Assembly: GCF_014279755.1 (NCBI RefSeq)
Contig: NZ_CP047951.1
Location: forward strand, 2,232,001-2,296,000
Source: Synechococcus sp. PROS-U-1
GTDB taxonomy: Bacteria > Cyanobacteriota > Cyanobacteriia > PCC-6307 > Cyanobiaceae
DNA length: 64,000 nt
Reading direction: 5' to 3'
Both the position numbers and the translations under genes were made by a program. Numbering within the stretch: the first letter of the stretch is position 1; every line of letters starts with the position of its first letter. Under the pieces are notes generated by a model, which was not told the DNA's origin, made no database searches, and saw nothing but the letters and a program-made list of their open reading frames with translations. Below, in pieces: positions 44,032 through 53,677 of the stretch.

Positions 44032-46041
44032 ATGCCCTCGGCCGAGGAACTCGCCTGGCTCATTCCAGTTCTGCCCCTGTTCGGAGCCGTGCTGACCGGG
44101 TTGGGGTTGATCAGTTTCAACCGAACCATCAACCGATTGCGCAAACCTGTTGCGCTGCTGTTGATTTCCTGTGTCGGGGCAGCTGCGGTACTGAGCTACA
44201 GCATCCTGTTCAACCAACTCAGCGGCGCCCCACCGGTCGAGCATCTGTTCGTCTGGGCCAGTGCTGGCAGCTTCATTCTGCCGATGGGTTATGTGGTGGA
44301 TCCACTTGGGGCAGTGATGCTCGCACTGGTCACCACCATCGCCTTGCTGGTGCTCGTGTATTCCCATGGCTACATGGCCCATGACAAGGGCTATGTGCGC
44401 TTCTTCACCTACCTCGCTCTATTCAGCAGCTCGATGTTGGGGCTGATCATCAGTCCCAATCTCCTTGAGATCTACGTCTTCTGGGAGCTGGTTGGCATGT
44501 GCTCCTACCTACTGGTGGGTTTCTGGTACGACCGCGATGGTGCCGCCCATGCCGCCCAGAAAGCCTTTGTGGTGAACCGGGTCGGTGACTTCGGCCTGCT
44601 GCTGGGCATCCTTGGTCTCTTCTGGGCCACCGGCAGTTTCGATTTTCAGGGGATCGCCGATGGTCTGCAGAACGGCCTGGCCACCGGAACCGTGGCTCCA
44701 TGGGCAGCGCTGCTGCTCTGCCTGCTGGTGTTCATGGGTCCCATGGCCAAGTCGGCCCAGTTCCCTCTTCACGTCTGGCTGCCGGATGCCATGGAAGGGC
44801 CGACACCCATTTCAGCCCTGATTCACGCCGCAACGATGGTGGCAGCAGGGGTGTTCCTGGTGGCACGCCTTGATCCCCTGTATGCCCAGTTCCCGGTCGT
44901 TCAGACCGTGATCGCCGTTGTCGGCACGATCACCTGCTTCCTTGGGGCCTCCATCGCCCTCACCCAGATGGATCTCAAAAAGGGGCTGGCCTACAGCACT
45001 GTCTCCCAGCTCGGCTACATGATGCTGGCCATGGGTTGTGGCGCCCCGGTCGCCGGCATCTTTCACCTGGTGACGCATGCCTTCTTCAAAGCCATGCTGT
45101 TCCTGGGCTCCGGCTCCGTCATCCACGCCATGGAAGAGGTCGTGGGTCACGAGCCGGTGCTCGCCCAAGACATGCGTCTGATGGGCGGCCTACGCAAAAA
45201 GATGCCCGTCACCTCAATCACCTTCTTCATCGGCTGCATTGCCATCAGTGGCATTCCGCCCTTAGCGGGCTTCTGGAGCAAAGACGAAATTCTTGGTCAG
45301 GCCTTCAACAGTTACCCCCTGCTCTGGGTGGTGGGCTTCCTGACGGCGGGCATGACGGCCTTTTACATGTTCCGCCTTTACTTCCTCACCTTCGAAGGTG
45401 AATTCCGCGGCAACGACACCGCCATGCAGACCCAACTTCTCACCGCAGCCGGCAAGGATCCTTCGGAGCACCACCCCCATGGCGGCAGCGTGCACGAGTC
45501 CGCCTGGCCCATGGCGGCACCCTTGGCGGTGCTGGCAGTGCCGTCGGTGCTAATTGGTCTTCTTGGAACGCCCTGGAACAGCCGCTTCGCAGGACTGCTG
45601 AACCCTGAGGAAGCTCTCGAGATGGCAGAACAGTTCAGCTGGGGGGACTTCCTCCCACTGGCGGGCGCATCGGTGGCCATCTCTGTCACGGGCATCACCA
45701 TCGCTGTTCTGGCCTATGCACTGCACCGGATCGATCTGGGGGAGATGGTCGCCGCCCGCTTCCCAACGGTGAATGCCTTCCTTGCCAACAAGTGGTATCT
45801 CGATGTGGTCAACGAGAAGTTGTTTGTGCGAGGCAGCCGCAAACTGGCGCGGGAGGTTCTCGAAGTGGACGCGAAAGTGGTTGATGGTGTTGTCAACCTC
45901 ACCGGACTGCTCACCCTCGGAAGCGGTGAGGGACTGAAGTATCTCGAGACCGGACGCGCGCAGTTCTATGCCCTGATCGTGTTCGCTGGCGTGATCGGTC
46001 TGGTGGTGTTGTTCGGTGTGATTGGCGGACCGATCTCTTAA
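44032..46041 (+). CDS. ndhF: NAD(P)H-quinone oxidoreductase subunit 5
   Basis: A 669-residue antiporter-like membrane subunit of NDH-1. The family signature YVFWELVGMCSYLLVGFWYD (partly), the quinone/proton channel lysine region VFMGPMAKSAQFPLHVWLPD (partly) and LIHAATMVAAGVFLVAR (HAATMV motif) are present; a long C-terminal horizontal helix region follows. ATG 44032 was chosen over TTG 44026. With ndhD downstream it forms the distal membrane arm. NdhF1-type is likely (respiration/cyclic flow) because of pairing with ndhD, but the CO2-uptake variants are not formally excluded. Confidence 0.96.
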   Translation: MPSAEELAWLIPVLPLFGAVLTGLGLISFNRTINRLRKPVALLLISCVGAAAVLSYSILFNQLSGAPPVEHLFVWASAGSFILPMGYVVDPLGAVMLALVTTIALLVLVYSHGYMAHDKGYVRFFTYLALFSSSMLGLIISPNLLEIYVFWELVGMCSYLLVGFWYDRDGAAHAAQKAFVVNRVGDFGLLLGILGLFWATGSFDFQGIADGLQNGLATGTVAPWAALLLCLLVFMGPMAKSAQFPLHVWLPDAMEGPTPISALIHAATMVAAGVFLVARLDPLYAQFPVVQTVIAVVGTITCFLGASIALTQMDLKKGLAYSTVSQLGYMMLAMGCGAPVAGIFHLVTHAFFKAMLFLGSGSVIHAMEEVVGHEPVLAQDMRLMGGLRKKMPVTSITFFIGCIAISGIPPLAGFWSKDEILGQAFNSYPLLWVVGFLTAGMTAFYMFRLYFLTFEGEFRGNDTAMQTQLLTAAGKDPSEHHPHGGSVHESAWPMAAPLAVLAVPSVLIGLLGTPWNSRFAGLLNPEEALEMAEQFSWGDFLPLAGASVAISVTGITIAVLAYALHRIDLGEMVAARFPTVNAFLANKWYLDVVNEKLFVRGSRKLAREVLEVDAKVVDGVVNLTGLLTLGSGEGLKYLETGRAQFYALIVFAGVIGLVVLFGVIGGPIS

Positions 46042-46058
46042 GCCCTGATCAGACATGT

Positions 46059-46086
46059 GTGTCATCGCCTATCGAGGTGATGACAC
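46059..46086. other. inverted repeat between ndhF and ndhD
   Basis: The arms GTGTCATCGCC and GGTGATGACAC pair over 11 bp with one non-Watson-Crick position (G-T when read as plus-strand RNA) around a 6-nt loop TATCGA. No T-run follows on either strand. It sits 17 bp after the ndhF stop and 49 bp before the ndhD GTG. It could be an mRNA-processing hairpin or an operator. Confidence 0.6.
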
Positions 46087-46134
46087 AGCGGCCATGATTT
46101 CTACGATCCAACCAGTAAAGGTCGGATTCACAGC

Positions 46135-47772
46135 GTGTTCGAATTCGCAGTCGCCGGACTTGGCGAGCCGGTGCAGGCCACGGTGCCATGGCTGAGCCTA
46201 TCGATCCTGGTGCCGATCGTGGGTGCTCTTCTGGTTCCCCTCGTTCCCGACGAAGGGGACGGGAAGAAGGTGCGCTGGTATGCCCTGATCGTGACGTTGA
46301 TCACCTTTCTGATCACCGTTGCGGCCTACCTGACCGGCTATGACCCCAGCCTGAGTGGCCTGCAGCTGTCCGAACGGGTGAGCTGGCTTCCCGATCTGGG
46401 GCTCACCTGGGCGGTGGGAGCGGATGGGCTTTCGATGCCGCTGATTCTGCTCACCAGCTTCATCACAACCCTGGCGTGCCTAGCTGCGTGGCCGGTGAGT
46501 TTCAAGCCGCGCTTGTTTTATTTCCTGCTCCTGGCCATGGATGGCGGCCAGATCGCCGTCTTCGCGGTGCAAGACATGCTGCTGTTCTTCCTGGCCTGGG
46601 AGTTGGAACTGATCCCGGTGTATCTGCTGTTGGCTATCTGGGGAGGAAAGAAACGCCAGTACGCAGCGACCAAATTCATTCTCTACACAGCTGGCAGCTC
46701 TCTCTTCATCCTCTTGGCTGCCCTGGCCATGGGCTTTTTCGGAGGAGGCGCCCCCAGTTTTGAATACACCGCTCTTGCAGCCAAAGACTTCGGCACGGGC
46801 TTTCAACTGCTCTGCTACGCCGGGCTCTTGATCGCCTTTGGTGTGAAACTGCCAATCGTGCCCCTGCACACCTGGCTGCCGGACGCCCATGGCGAAGCCA
46901 CAGCACCGGTGCACATGCTCTTGGCCGGCATCCTGCTGAAGATGGGGGGCTATGCCCTGCTGCGCTTCAACTGTGAACTGCTGCCAGCGGCTCACTCCCA
47001 GTTCGCACCGCTCCTGATTGTTCTGGGGGTCGTGAACATCATCTATGCCGCCCTTACATCCTTTGCCCAGCGCAACCTGAAGCGGAAGATCGCCTACAGC
47101 TCGATCAGCCACATGGGTTTTGTGCTGATCGGTGTGGGCAGTTTCAGCGCACTCGGCACCAGTGGCGCCATGCTGCAGATGATCAGCCACGGCTTGATCG
47201 GGGCCAGTCTGTTCTTCCTCGTGGGTGCCACCTACGACCGCACCCACACCCTTCAGCTGGATGAGATGGGGGGCATTGGCCAGAAGATGCGGATCATGTT
47301 CGCGCTCTGGACCGTGTGTGCCCTGGCCTCCCTAGCCCTTCCGGGCATGAGCGGATTCGTCAGTGAATTGATGGTGTTTGCCGGATTCGCCACGGATGAG
47401 GCCTACACCCTTCCTTTCCGGGTGGTGATCTGCGGTCTGGCCGCTGTTGGCGTGATTCTCACGCCGATCTATCTGCTCTCGATGCTGCGGGAGATCTTCT
47501 TCGGCAAGGAAAAGGAGGAGCTGGTGTCCCACACCAACCTTGTGGATGCGGAACCGCGGGAGGTTTACATCATTGGTTGCCTGCTGGTGCCGATCATCGG
47601 GATCGGGCTCTACCCCAAGTTGATGACCGACAGCTACCGCAGCTCGATTGAAGCCCTTGTAAATCGAAACCTGGGCGCCATGGAGCAGGTCATGTCTCCA
47701 ACGGCCCCCTTGATTCGAGGCCAGGCCCCGGTTCCTGCCGTGATCCAGGCCCCAGCCGTGGGCGCGTCATAA
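46135..47772 (+). CDS. ndhD: NAD(P)H-quinone oxidoreductase subunit 4
   Basis: A 545-residue antiporter-like NDH-1 subunit with about 14 helices. [20 protein letters not shown] (partly) with the proton-channel glutamate, [38 protein letters not shown] (partly) and [16 protein letters not shown] are diagnostic of NuoM/NdhD. The start is GTG 46135. It is downstream of ndhF on the same strand, separated by an inverted repeat. Confidence 0.96.
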   Translation: MFEFAVAGLGEPVQATVPWLSLSILVPIVGALLVPLVPDEGDGKKVRWYALIVTLITFLITVAAYLTGYDPSLSGLQLSERVSWLPDLGLTWAVGADGLSMPLILLTSFITTLACLAAWPVSFKPRLFYFLLLAMDGGQIAVFAVQDMLLFFLAWELELIPVYLLLAIWGGKKRQYAATKFILYTAGSSLFILLAALAMGFFGGGAPSFEYTALAAKDFGTGFQLLCYAGLLIAFGVKLPIVPLHTWLPDAHGEATAPVHMLLAGILLKMGGYALLRFNCELLPAAHSQFAPLLIVLGVVNIIYAALTSFAQRNLKRKIAYSSISHMGFVLIGVGSFSALGTSGAMLQMISHGLIGASLFFLVGATYDRTHTLQLDEMGGIGQKMRIMFALWTVCALASLALPGMSGFVSELMVFAGFATDEAYTLPFRVVICGLAAVGVILTPIYLLSMLREIFFGKEKEELVSHTNLVDAEPREVYIIGCLLVPIIGIGLYPKLMTDSYRSSIEALVNRNLGAMEQVMSPTAPLIRGQAPVPAVIQAPAVGAS

Positions 47773-47839
47773 ATCACGTATCGATTCTTGTTCGGGAGCG
47801 ACCAACTGTCCGTAAGTTCAAGTATCGCTCCCCCAGACC

Positions 47840-48241
47840 ATGCGCCAGATCAACTTCGGCCTGATCTTCAGCTTCGGACTGATCACCGTGTTCTTCACGC
47901 TGGCGAACACCAACGCCACCACCGTGCATGTGTTGCCAGGCATGGAATACACCCTGCCCCTTGCAGGTTTGTTGCTTCTTGTGGCTGGATTCGGTGCAGT
48001 AGCAGCCTGGTTTTTTGCCGCCTGGACGGGGATGCTCAACAACGTTGAACAGTTCAGCAAGGCGAACGAATACGAAGCACAGCAAGTGCGCATCCAGGAA
48101 CTGGAAACCGACCTCAACCGGTATCGCTCCACCGTTGAAACCCAGTTGGGTCTGCTTCCCGCCACCACCGTCAGCGCGAGCAGTGCAGAGGGCGACGATA
48201 GCGACGATTCAGAGGCCACCGATAGCAGCAGTGCAGCCTGA
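47840..48241 (+). CDS. LapA-domain (DUF1049) membrane protein
   Basis: A 133-residue protein with two N-terminal membrane helices (about 5-23 and 39-62), joined by the TNATTVHVLPGMEY loop, then a coiled coil (about 70-98, YEAQQVRIQELETDLNRY) and a Ser/Asp/Ala-rich acidic tail. This is the layout of LapA/YciS proteins, which in E. coli take part in lipopolysaccharide assembly control; the role in cyanobacteria is unknown. It follows ndhD by 67 bp, a gap that holds a separated inverted repeat (47794-47801 with 47825-47832). Confidence 0.75.
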   Translation: MRQINFGLIFSFGLITVFFTLANTNATTVHVLPGMEYTLPLAGLLLLVAGFGAVAAWFFAAWTGMLNNVEQFSKANEYEAQQVRIQELETDLNRYRSTVETQLGLLPATTVSASSAEGDDSDDSEATDSSSAA

Positions 48242-48299
48242 GACAGCACTGGCGGCAACGGTTGGGGCCCGATACCTTGCCGGAAGAGGGTGAATTGAC

Positions 48300-49202
48300 T
48301 TGCTCCAGGTGGCCCCCAACGACGGCGCTGACGCTGGAGCCCGCCTTGCGATCCGGCTTTTGCAAGATGCAGCGGAACGAGGGGATCTCGATCCCTGGGA
48401 TGTGGATGTGATCGCTGTCATCGACGGCTTTCTGGATCAACTCAGGCAACGCATTGAGGTTCCCGGTCGGGTAGCAGCCGTCTTGGCCGGACGGGGCGGC
48501 AGTTACGAACGGGACCTTGCCGAAAGCAGCGAAGCCTTCCTTGCCGCCTCCGTGCTGGTGGGGCTCAAGGCTGAGATGCTCGAAACCAGCATGCTGCCCC
48601 CCCCACCTGAAGTCGAAGACCACTTCGATGCGGACTTCGATGAGCAGGGCTGGCTCGATCCCGCCTTCGATCTGCCCCGACGGCCGGAACGTCATCTGCA
48701 GAGGCGGCCCGTGGCTCCACCCCCATTAAGACGCCCCGTCACCCTTGGGGAGCTGATCGAACAACTGGAATCGATCGCTGAGCAACTGGAATCGGACGAA
48801 CTGGAAGCGCGACGCCGAAAACGGCAAAAGCGCTACAGCAATCGCGAAGCCATTGCCCAGGTCGCCGGACTGGCCCACCGCGAAAAACTCCCGGAAACCA
48901 CCGCAGCCCTGGGTGTGTTTCTCAACGGTTGGGAGACTGCACTGGAGTGGGTGGGCTTCGATCAGCTCGTGGAGAGATGGGAGGTCGCCGCAGCCGCTGA
49001 CCTTGACCGGGACCGCGTCGGGGTGTTCTGGGCTCTGCTGTTTCTCTCTTCCCAGGGCAGGGTGGAACTGGAGCAAGAGGGCTGGCTTCACGGCCCACTG
49101 CGGTTGAAGTTCATCCCTGCAAGTGGCACCGCGACACAACTGCCGATCCGCAGCCTTCAGGTGCCAGATCCATCGCCGACCCGGACAGTCGTGGCGGCTT
49201 AA
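48300..49202 (+). CDS. scpA: segregation and condensation protein A
   Basis: A 300-residue kleisin that bridges SMC heads with ScpB in chromosome condensation. GARLAIRLLQDAAERGDLDPWDVDVIAVID (partly) is the family N-terminal domain, EAFLAASVLVGLKAEMLE follows, the acidic/Pro linker is at about 98-145, and the winged helix is at the end (DRVGVFWALLFLSSQGRVEL, partly). The likely start is TTG 48300. It is slightly longer than the typical ~250 residues because of the linker. Confidence 0.88.
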   Translation: MLQVAPNDGADAGARLAIRLLQDAAERGDLDPWDVDVIAVIDGFLDQLRQRIEVPGRVAAVLAGRGGSYERDLAESSEAFLAASVLVGLKAEMLETSMLPPPPEVEDHFDADFDEQGWLDPAFDLPRRPERHLQRRPVAPPPLRRPVTLGELIEQLESIAEQLESDELEARRRKRQKRYSNREAIAQVAGLAHREKLPETTAALGVFLNGWETALEWVGFDQLVERWEVAAAADLDRDRVGVFWALLFLSSQGRVELEQEGWLHGPLRLKFIPASGTATQLPIRSLQVPDPSPTRTVVAA

Positions 49203-49249
49203 GACCGGGTCTATGGTCACTACCCTGTAATGACCCCCGTGAAACGCCA

Positions 49250-50428
49250 ATGAAGGCGATGATTCTGGCGGCTGGCAAGGGGACGCGGGTTCAACCGATC
49301 ACGCATGTGATCCCCAAGCCGATGATTCCAATCCTGCAGAAGCCGGTGATGGAATTTCTGCTGGAACTGCTCAAGGAGCACGGTTTCACCGAGGTGATGG
49401 TGAACGTCTCTCACCTCGCCGAAGAGATTGAAAATTACTTTCGGGATGGTCAGCGTTTCGGGGTTGAAATTGCGTACAGCTTTGAAGGGCGGATTGAAGA
49501 CGGCGAACTGATCGGCAATGCGATGGGATCCGCCGGCGGACTTAAAAAAATCCAGGATTTCCAACACTTCTTCGACGACACCTTCGTGGTGCTCTGCGGA
49601 GATGCCTTGATCGATCTCGATCTCAGCGAAGCTCTGCGTCTGCACCGTGAGAAGGGTGCCATTGCAAGCCTGGTCACCAAGCGGGTCCCCAAGGACCAGG
49701 TGAGCAGCTACGGCGTTGTGGTCACAGATGACCAGAACAGAATTTCAAGCTTTCAGGAAAAGCCCAGCGTCGACGAAGCCCTCAGCGACACAATCAACAC
49801 CGGTATTTACATCTTCGAACCGGAGATTTTCGACCACATCCCCTCGGGGCAATCGTTTGACATCGGGTCTGACCTGTTCCCGAAACTGGCCGAGCTGGGT
49901 GCACCCTTCTATGCCATTCCGATGGATTTCGAATGGGTGGATATCGGCAAGGTTCCCGACTACTGGCAAGCCATCCGCAGTGTGTTGATGGGTGATGTGC
50001 GCCAGGTGGGAATTCCCGGTAAAGAGGTTCGCCCAGGGGTTTATACCGGCCTAAATGTGGCCGCCAACTGGGACAAAATCAACGTTACCGGTCCCGTTTA
50101 CGTGGGCGGGATGACCAAGATCGAAGACGGTGCAACGATCATCGGCCCCACCATGATCGGGCCGAGTTGCCACATCTGCGAGGGCGCCACGGTGGATAAC
50201 TCGATCATTTTTGACTACTCGCGCATCGGTGCAGGCGTGCAGCTGCTGGAGAAACTGGTGTTCGGGCGCTACTGCGTGGGCAAGGACGGTGACCACTTCG
50301 ACCTGCAGGAAGCATCCCTTGACTGGCTGATCACCGACGCCCGGCGTCAGGACCTGGTGGAACCGTCCCCCCAGCAGAAAGCCATGGCTGAGCTTCTGGG
50401 CACGGATCTCACCCAGGCAGCGAGCTGA
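49250..50428 (+). CDS. sugar-1-phosphate nucleotidyltransferase (mannose-1-P guanylyltransferase-like)
   Basis: A 392-residue enzyme with an N-terminal nucleotidyltransferase domain (residues 1-235: MKAMILAAGKGTRVQPIT, KPMIPILQKPVMEF, VLCGDALIDLDLS) and a C-terminal left-handed beta-helix (about 265-345, with hexapeptide-like GATIIGPTMIGPSCHICEGA, partly). The layout fits a GDP-mannose or NDP-glucose pyrophosphorylase that makes activated sugar for envelope glycans; the exact nucleotide and sugar are uncertain. ATG 49250. It overlaps metF by 20 bp at the 3' end. Confidence 0.88.
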   Translation: MKAMILAAGKGTRVQPITHVIPKPMIPILQKPVMEFLLELLKEHGFTEVMVNVSHLAEEIENYFRDGQRFGVEIAYSFEGRIEDGELIGNAMGSAGGLKKIQDFQHFFDDTFVVLCGDALIDLDLSEALRLHREKGAIASLVTKRVPKDQVSSYGVVVTDDQNRISSFQEKPSVDEALSDTINTGIYIFEPEIFDHIPSGQSFDIGSDLFPKLAELGAPFYAIPMDFEWVDIGKVPDYWQAIRSVLMGDVRQVGIPGKEVRPGVYTGLNVAANWDKINVTGPVYVGGMTKIEDGATIIGPTMIGPSCHICEGATVDNSIIFDYSRIGAGVQLLEKLVFGRYCVGKDGDHFDLQEASLDWLITDARRQDLVEPSPQQKAMAELLGTDLTQAAS

Positions 50429-51302
50429 GTCCTGCCCGCTCCAAGATCATCGGAATTCGCTCCTCAGCCTTAATCGCCATTAAGTGCACCCCGCGCACGA
50501 TGCCGAGGTAACGCTTCACCTGTTCAGCGGCGATCTCCACGCCCTCCATCGCTGGGTTCTCCGAGGACTCAAGCCGTTCGATCAACGCATCGGGGATGCA
50601 GGCTCCCGGAACAACACGATTGATGAACCGGGCATTTTTGGCTGACTTCAGCAAAAACACACCAGCCAGCACAGGAAGGTCCAGGGGACCGGCCAACTCA
50701 TGCTGAAAGCGCTCAAGCGCTGAAGGATCCATCACCATCTGGGTTTGAACGAAGCGGGCTCCCGCGGCTTGCTTGCGCTGCAACCGGCGCTGTAAGCCGC
50801 TCCAGCTCCTGGATTGTGGATCTGCGGCACAGCCAGCGAACAGCGTGGTCTCCCCATCTGGAAGGGTGCCCTGAACGGGATCGACACCCCGGTTGAGAGC
50901 CTGCACCTGCTGCAACAGCTTCACAGACTCAAATTCATTCACCGGCCGCGCATCCGCCTGATCTCCAGCCCGCACCGGATCTCCGGTGAGACACAACAGG
51001 TTGCCGATCCCCAATGCATGAGCCCCAAGGAGATCAGCCTGCAGGGCAATGCGATTGCGATCCCGACAGGCCATCTGCAAGACGGGCTCCAAACCGGCTT
51101 CAAGCAGCAACTTGCAGGACGCCAGACTGCTCATCCGCATCACGGCCCGGCTGCCATCGGTCACGTTCACCGCATGAACGCAGCCCCGCAGGATTTCTGC
51201 CATGGCCAGCATGTGCGATGGATCGCCACCGCGGGGAGGCATCACCTCGGCCGTGACCACATGATCCCCGGTCTCAATCGCGCGCTGCAGCGCCGTCCTC
51301 AA
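50409..51302 (-). CDS. metF: methylenetetrahydrofolate reductase
   Basis: A ~297-residue TIM-barrel flavoenzyme that supplies 5-methyl-THF for methionine synthesis. VVTAEVMPPRGGDPSHML, AVNVTDGSRAVMRMSSLA, GIGNLLCLTGDPVRAGD and GARFVQTQMVMD are typical of the MetF fold in the form often annotated as MTHFR C1-domain proteins in cyanobacteria. Start TTG 51302 is weakly supported; no better upstream start is visible. It is convergent with the nucleotidyltransferase. Confidence 0.85.
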   Translation of the reverse strand: MRTALQRAIETGDHVVTAEVMPPRGGDPSHMLAMAEILRGCVHAVNVTDGSRAVMRMSSLASCKLLLEAGLEPVLQMACRDRNRIALQADLLGAHALGIGNLLCLTGDPVRAGDQADARPVNEFESVKLLQQVQALNRGVDPVQGTLPDGETTLFAGCAADPQSRSWSGLQRRLQRKQAAGARFVQTQMVMDPSALERFQHELAGPLDLPVLAGVFLLKSAKNARFINRVVPGACIPDALIERLESSENPAMEGVEIAAEQVKRYLGIVRGVHLMAIKAEERIPMILERAGLSSLPG

Positions 51303-51381
51303 ATCTCAATCCGTTTCACCGGCCCACTATGCAGGATCAGAGCAACGGTCCGGACTAGCATGACTCCAACGGTGGTCAGTC

Positions 51382-51660
51382 ATGTCCTCCCTCGATGGAA
51401 TTGATCCTCTCGGGATCTCCCTCTCTGCCAGGGAGATCGAGATCATCGAGCTCGTGGCAGAGGGACTGACCAATCAGGAAATTGCTGATCGTCTCACCAT
51501 CAGCAAACGAACGGTCGACAACCATGTGAGCAACGTGTTCACCAAAACCGGTTCAAAGAACAGGGTGGCTCTGCTCAACTGGGCGATGGACAACGGCAAG
51601 ATCTGCCGCGATGGCTTCAACTGTTGCGTCCTTCCAGAAAACGATGCCCCTTCACCCTGA
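51382..51660 (+). CDS. small LuxR-type regulator, PedR-like
   Basis: A 92-residue protein that is almost only a LuxR/FixJ HTH (about 14-70: LSAREIEIIELVAEGLTNQE, partly, and SKRTVDNHVSNVFTKTGS). There is no receiver domain. The tail KICRDGFNCCVLPENDAPSP (partly) contains C75, C81 and C82. This size and cysteine-bearing tail match PedR of Synechocystis, a redox-responsive regulator of photosynthesis genes that interacts with thioredoxin. PedR identity is a strong suggestion, not proof. ATG 51382; its last 44 bp overlap an antisense small gene. Confidence 0.75.
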   Translation: MSSLDGIDPLGISLSAREIEIIELVAEGLTNQEIADRLTISKRTVDNHVSNVFTKTGSKNRVALLNWAMDNGKICRDGFNCCVLPENDAPSP

Positions 51661-51832
51661 TGGTTGAGGAGACAGGTTCCGGCAGGCTTTGCAAGGAGCT
51701 GGGACCAACGGGAATCTGAAACAGCATTGCGTATTCGAGGCAAGCCTCCAAGCTGGATCCCGCAAAGCGCAGCATTCCAGTTGTGTCGTAGAGACCCACC
51801 ACTGGAAACGACCACCAATAAGGATCTCTCAA
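51617..51832 (-). CDS. small conserved-looking hypothetical protein (about 71 aa)
   Basis: A 71-codon ORF on the minus strand. The N-terminal half reads like folded protein: PYWWSFPVVGLYDTTGMLRF followed by AGSSLEACLEYAMLFQI, a pattern (VVGLYD-x3-G-x-LRFAG-x5-CLxYAxLF) I associate with short uncharacterised cyanobacterial proteins. The last ~15 residues overlap the PedR-like gene and look less conserved. The start TTG 51832 is uncertain. It is the only candidate in the 208-bp gap after the PedR-like gene. Confidence 0.58.
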   Translation of the reverse strand: MRDPYWWSFPVVGLYDTTGMLRFAGSSLEACLEYAMLFQIPVGPSSLQSLPEPVSSTIRVKGHRFLEGRNS

Positions 51833-51868
51833 AGCTAAAGGAAATCTGAAGATAAATCCAGTCCGCCC

Positions 51869-52375
51869 TTAAGCCCAACCAAAACGACGCCGAGCTTCCA
51901 CCGGCCAAGCCTGAACCGGATGCTGCGCCAGCACCGCATTGCTCCAGCGGGACTCTCCGGTGATCTCCTCTCCACACCAGGGTGGAATCGTCAAATCGAC
52001 CTGGGCCGACGCCAGCTCCACCTCCGCCAGCACCAATGGGGCGTTTTCTCCCTGAAAGAAATCCACCACCCAGTCACCACCAGGCCAATCCAACGCGTAG
52101 CGGACTTTGTCCAGGCGGTGCGGTGCCAGATCCCAAAGGGCCTCAGCATCCGCCACCGGAATCGGATACTCGAACTCGTGTCGCACCAGGCCAACGGCAT
52201 CAGCAGCCGCCTTGAGGGTGAGCCAGGCCTGATCCGTGCCGCGCAGGCGGATCCGCACTGTCATCCCCTCTGCACTTGCGGCCAGGTACCCCTGTCGTAG
52301 GGCCTGTCCGGGGCCGGCACTGCTGCGCCAGGCGTCAGAGCGCACCAGAAAACGTCGTTCAATCTCCAGAGCCAT
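51869..52375 (-). CDS. CYTH-domain protein (triphosphate tunnel enzyme)
   Basis: A 168-residue single CYTH domain. The signature EIERRFLV is at residues 4-11 (ExExK-like, here with Arg), followed by VRIRLRGTDQAWLTLK, EFEYPIP, DKVRYALDW and LVLAEVEL, which line the triphosphate tunnel. Bacterial members hydrolyse inorganic triphosphate or related substrates; the substrate here is not known. It starts 3 bp after nadK ends, on the same strand. Confidence 0.9.
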   Translation of the reverse strand: MALEIERRFLVRSDAWRSSAGPGQALRQGYLAASAEGMTVRIRLRGTDQAWLTLKAAADAVGLVRHEFEYPIPVADAEALWDLAPHRLDKVRYALDWPGGDWVVDFFQGENAPLVLAEVELASAQVDLTIPPWCGEEITGESRWSNAVLAQHPVQAWPVEARRRFGWA

Positions 52376-52378
52376 GGA

Positions 52379-53329
52379 TCAATTCTGGGACGGCTGCGCC
52401 GCCTGCAGGCTTCCCGCCCAGTGAAGCTTGTGCGACAGCGTTCTGTAATACGAGGGACTTTGATTCAGCAACACCATCAGGGCATGGTGACGCGCCTGCT
52501 GAACGACACAGCACTCACCTGGTTCCAGAACTGTGCAGCCCACACCGTCCTTCCAGAGCTTGATCCGGTGATCGCCGGCACCCAAGGGCCAGATCGCCAA
52601 CCTGGCCCGCGGCGGCACCACCAGCGTTCGGCTGGAAAGACTCATCGGGCAGATCGGGGCGACGATGATGGCATCAATGCCGGGATGCAGGATCGGCCCC
52701 CCCGCCGCCAGGGCGTAACCGGTGGATCCGGTGGGCGTGGAGAGAATCAGGCCATCTCCACGCACCTGGTCGACCACTTCTCCATCAATCTCCAACTCCA
52801 GGGTGCAGGTGGGCGAAATCTCATCGCGATAGGCCCTCAGATAGAAGTCGTTGAAGGCCCAGTGGTGCTCTTCGTCATCTTCCAGATCCGGCTGTTGCAA
52901 CAGGCCAGGGGATGCCGTTCGTTCTTCAGCGGAGCGGCGATCGACCATGGCCTGAAGCATCATGCGCCGTTCGATCGCGAACTGATCGTCCTGAAGTCGC
53001 TGCCAGATCTGATCGCCACGCAACACCCGGCGATCGTGGGTGAGAAAGCCCAGATGGCCTCCCACATTGATGCTCAGGATCGGGATGTCATGCACCGCAA
53101 GATGGCGGGCAGCCCCAAGAACCGTGCCATCCCCCCCCAGCACCAGAGCGAGGTCGGGCAAGGCGTCTTCAACAGCCAGCAAGCCTGGGAAAGGGTTCAC
53201 CCTCGGCCCTGACATCGCAGTCACAACATGCGTTCCAAGGGCTTTCAGCTCCTTGGCGCATTGGCGAGCTTCCCTCTGAGCAGGCTGACTATCGGCCCGA
53301 TAGATCACCCAGACCCGATCGAGACGCAT
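52379..53329 (-). CDS. nadK: NAD kinase
   Basis: A 316-residue ATP-NAD kinase that makes NADP. It has the GGDGT motif in [30 protein letters not shown], the NE/D-like segment [12 protein letters not shown], and [20 protein letters not shown] (partly). Cyanobacteria usually have two NadK forms; which one this is cannot be told here. It sits in the minus-strand run ndhA-I-G-E-nadK-CYTH with an 18-bp gap after ndhE. Confidence 0.94.
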   Translation of the reverse strand: MRLDRVWVIYRADSQPAQREARQCAKELKALGTHVVTAMSGPRVNPFPGLLAVEDALPDLALVLGGDGTVLGAARHLAVHDIPILSINVGGHLGFLTHDRRVLRGDQIWQRLQDDQFAIERRMMLQAMVDRRSAEERTASPGLLQQPDLEDDEEHHWAFNDFYLRAYRDEISPTCTLELEIDGEVVDQVRGDGLILSTPTGSTGYALAAGGPILHPGIDAIIVAPICPMSLSSRTLVVPPRARLAIWPLGAGDHRIKLWKDGVGCTVLEPGECCVVQQARHHALMVLLNQSPSYYRTLSHKLHWAGSLQAAQPSQN

Positions 53330-53347
53330 GATCCAGGTGTGCGGGAA

Positions 53348-53677
53348 TTACCAGCGCAGCAGGTTGAACTGCTCCATGTCGACGGTAACGCGATTGCGAT
53401 AAAGCGACAGCAGGATGGCCAGACCGACTGCTGCCTCAGCGGCAGCCACCGTGATCACAAACACAGCGAACACCTGGCCGCGGATCAGATCGCCATCCAC
53501 AAAGGAGGAGAAGGCCATCAGATTGATGTTCACCGCATTCAGCATCAGCTCGATGCTCATCAGCACCCGCACCGCATTGCGGCTGTTGATCAGTCCCCAG
53601 ACGCCGATGCAAAACAGCATGGCGGCCACCAGGAGGTAGGCCTGAAGGGAGGGAAGCGTGGCTAGTAAATCGCTCAT
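53348..53677 (-). CDS. ndhE: NAD(P)H-quinone oxidoreductase subunit 4L
   Basis: A 109-residue, three-helix NuoK-type membrane subunit. [20 protein letters not shown] (partly) with the conserved membrane glutamate, [13 protein letters not shown], and [20 protein letters not shown] (partly) with the second glutamate are diagnostic. It overlaps ndhG by 1 bp and is the last ndh gene of the ndhA-I-G-E operon. Confidence 0.97.
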   Translation of the reverse strand: MSDLLATLPSLQAYLLVAAMLFCIGVWGLINSRNAVRVLMSIELMLNAVNINLMAFSSFVDGDLIRGQVFAVFVITVAAAEAAVGLAILLSLYRNRVTVDMEQFNLLRW

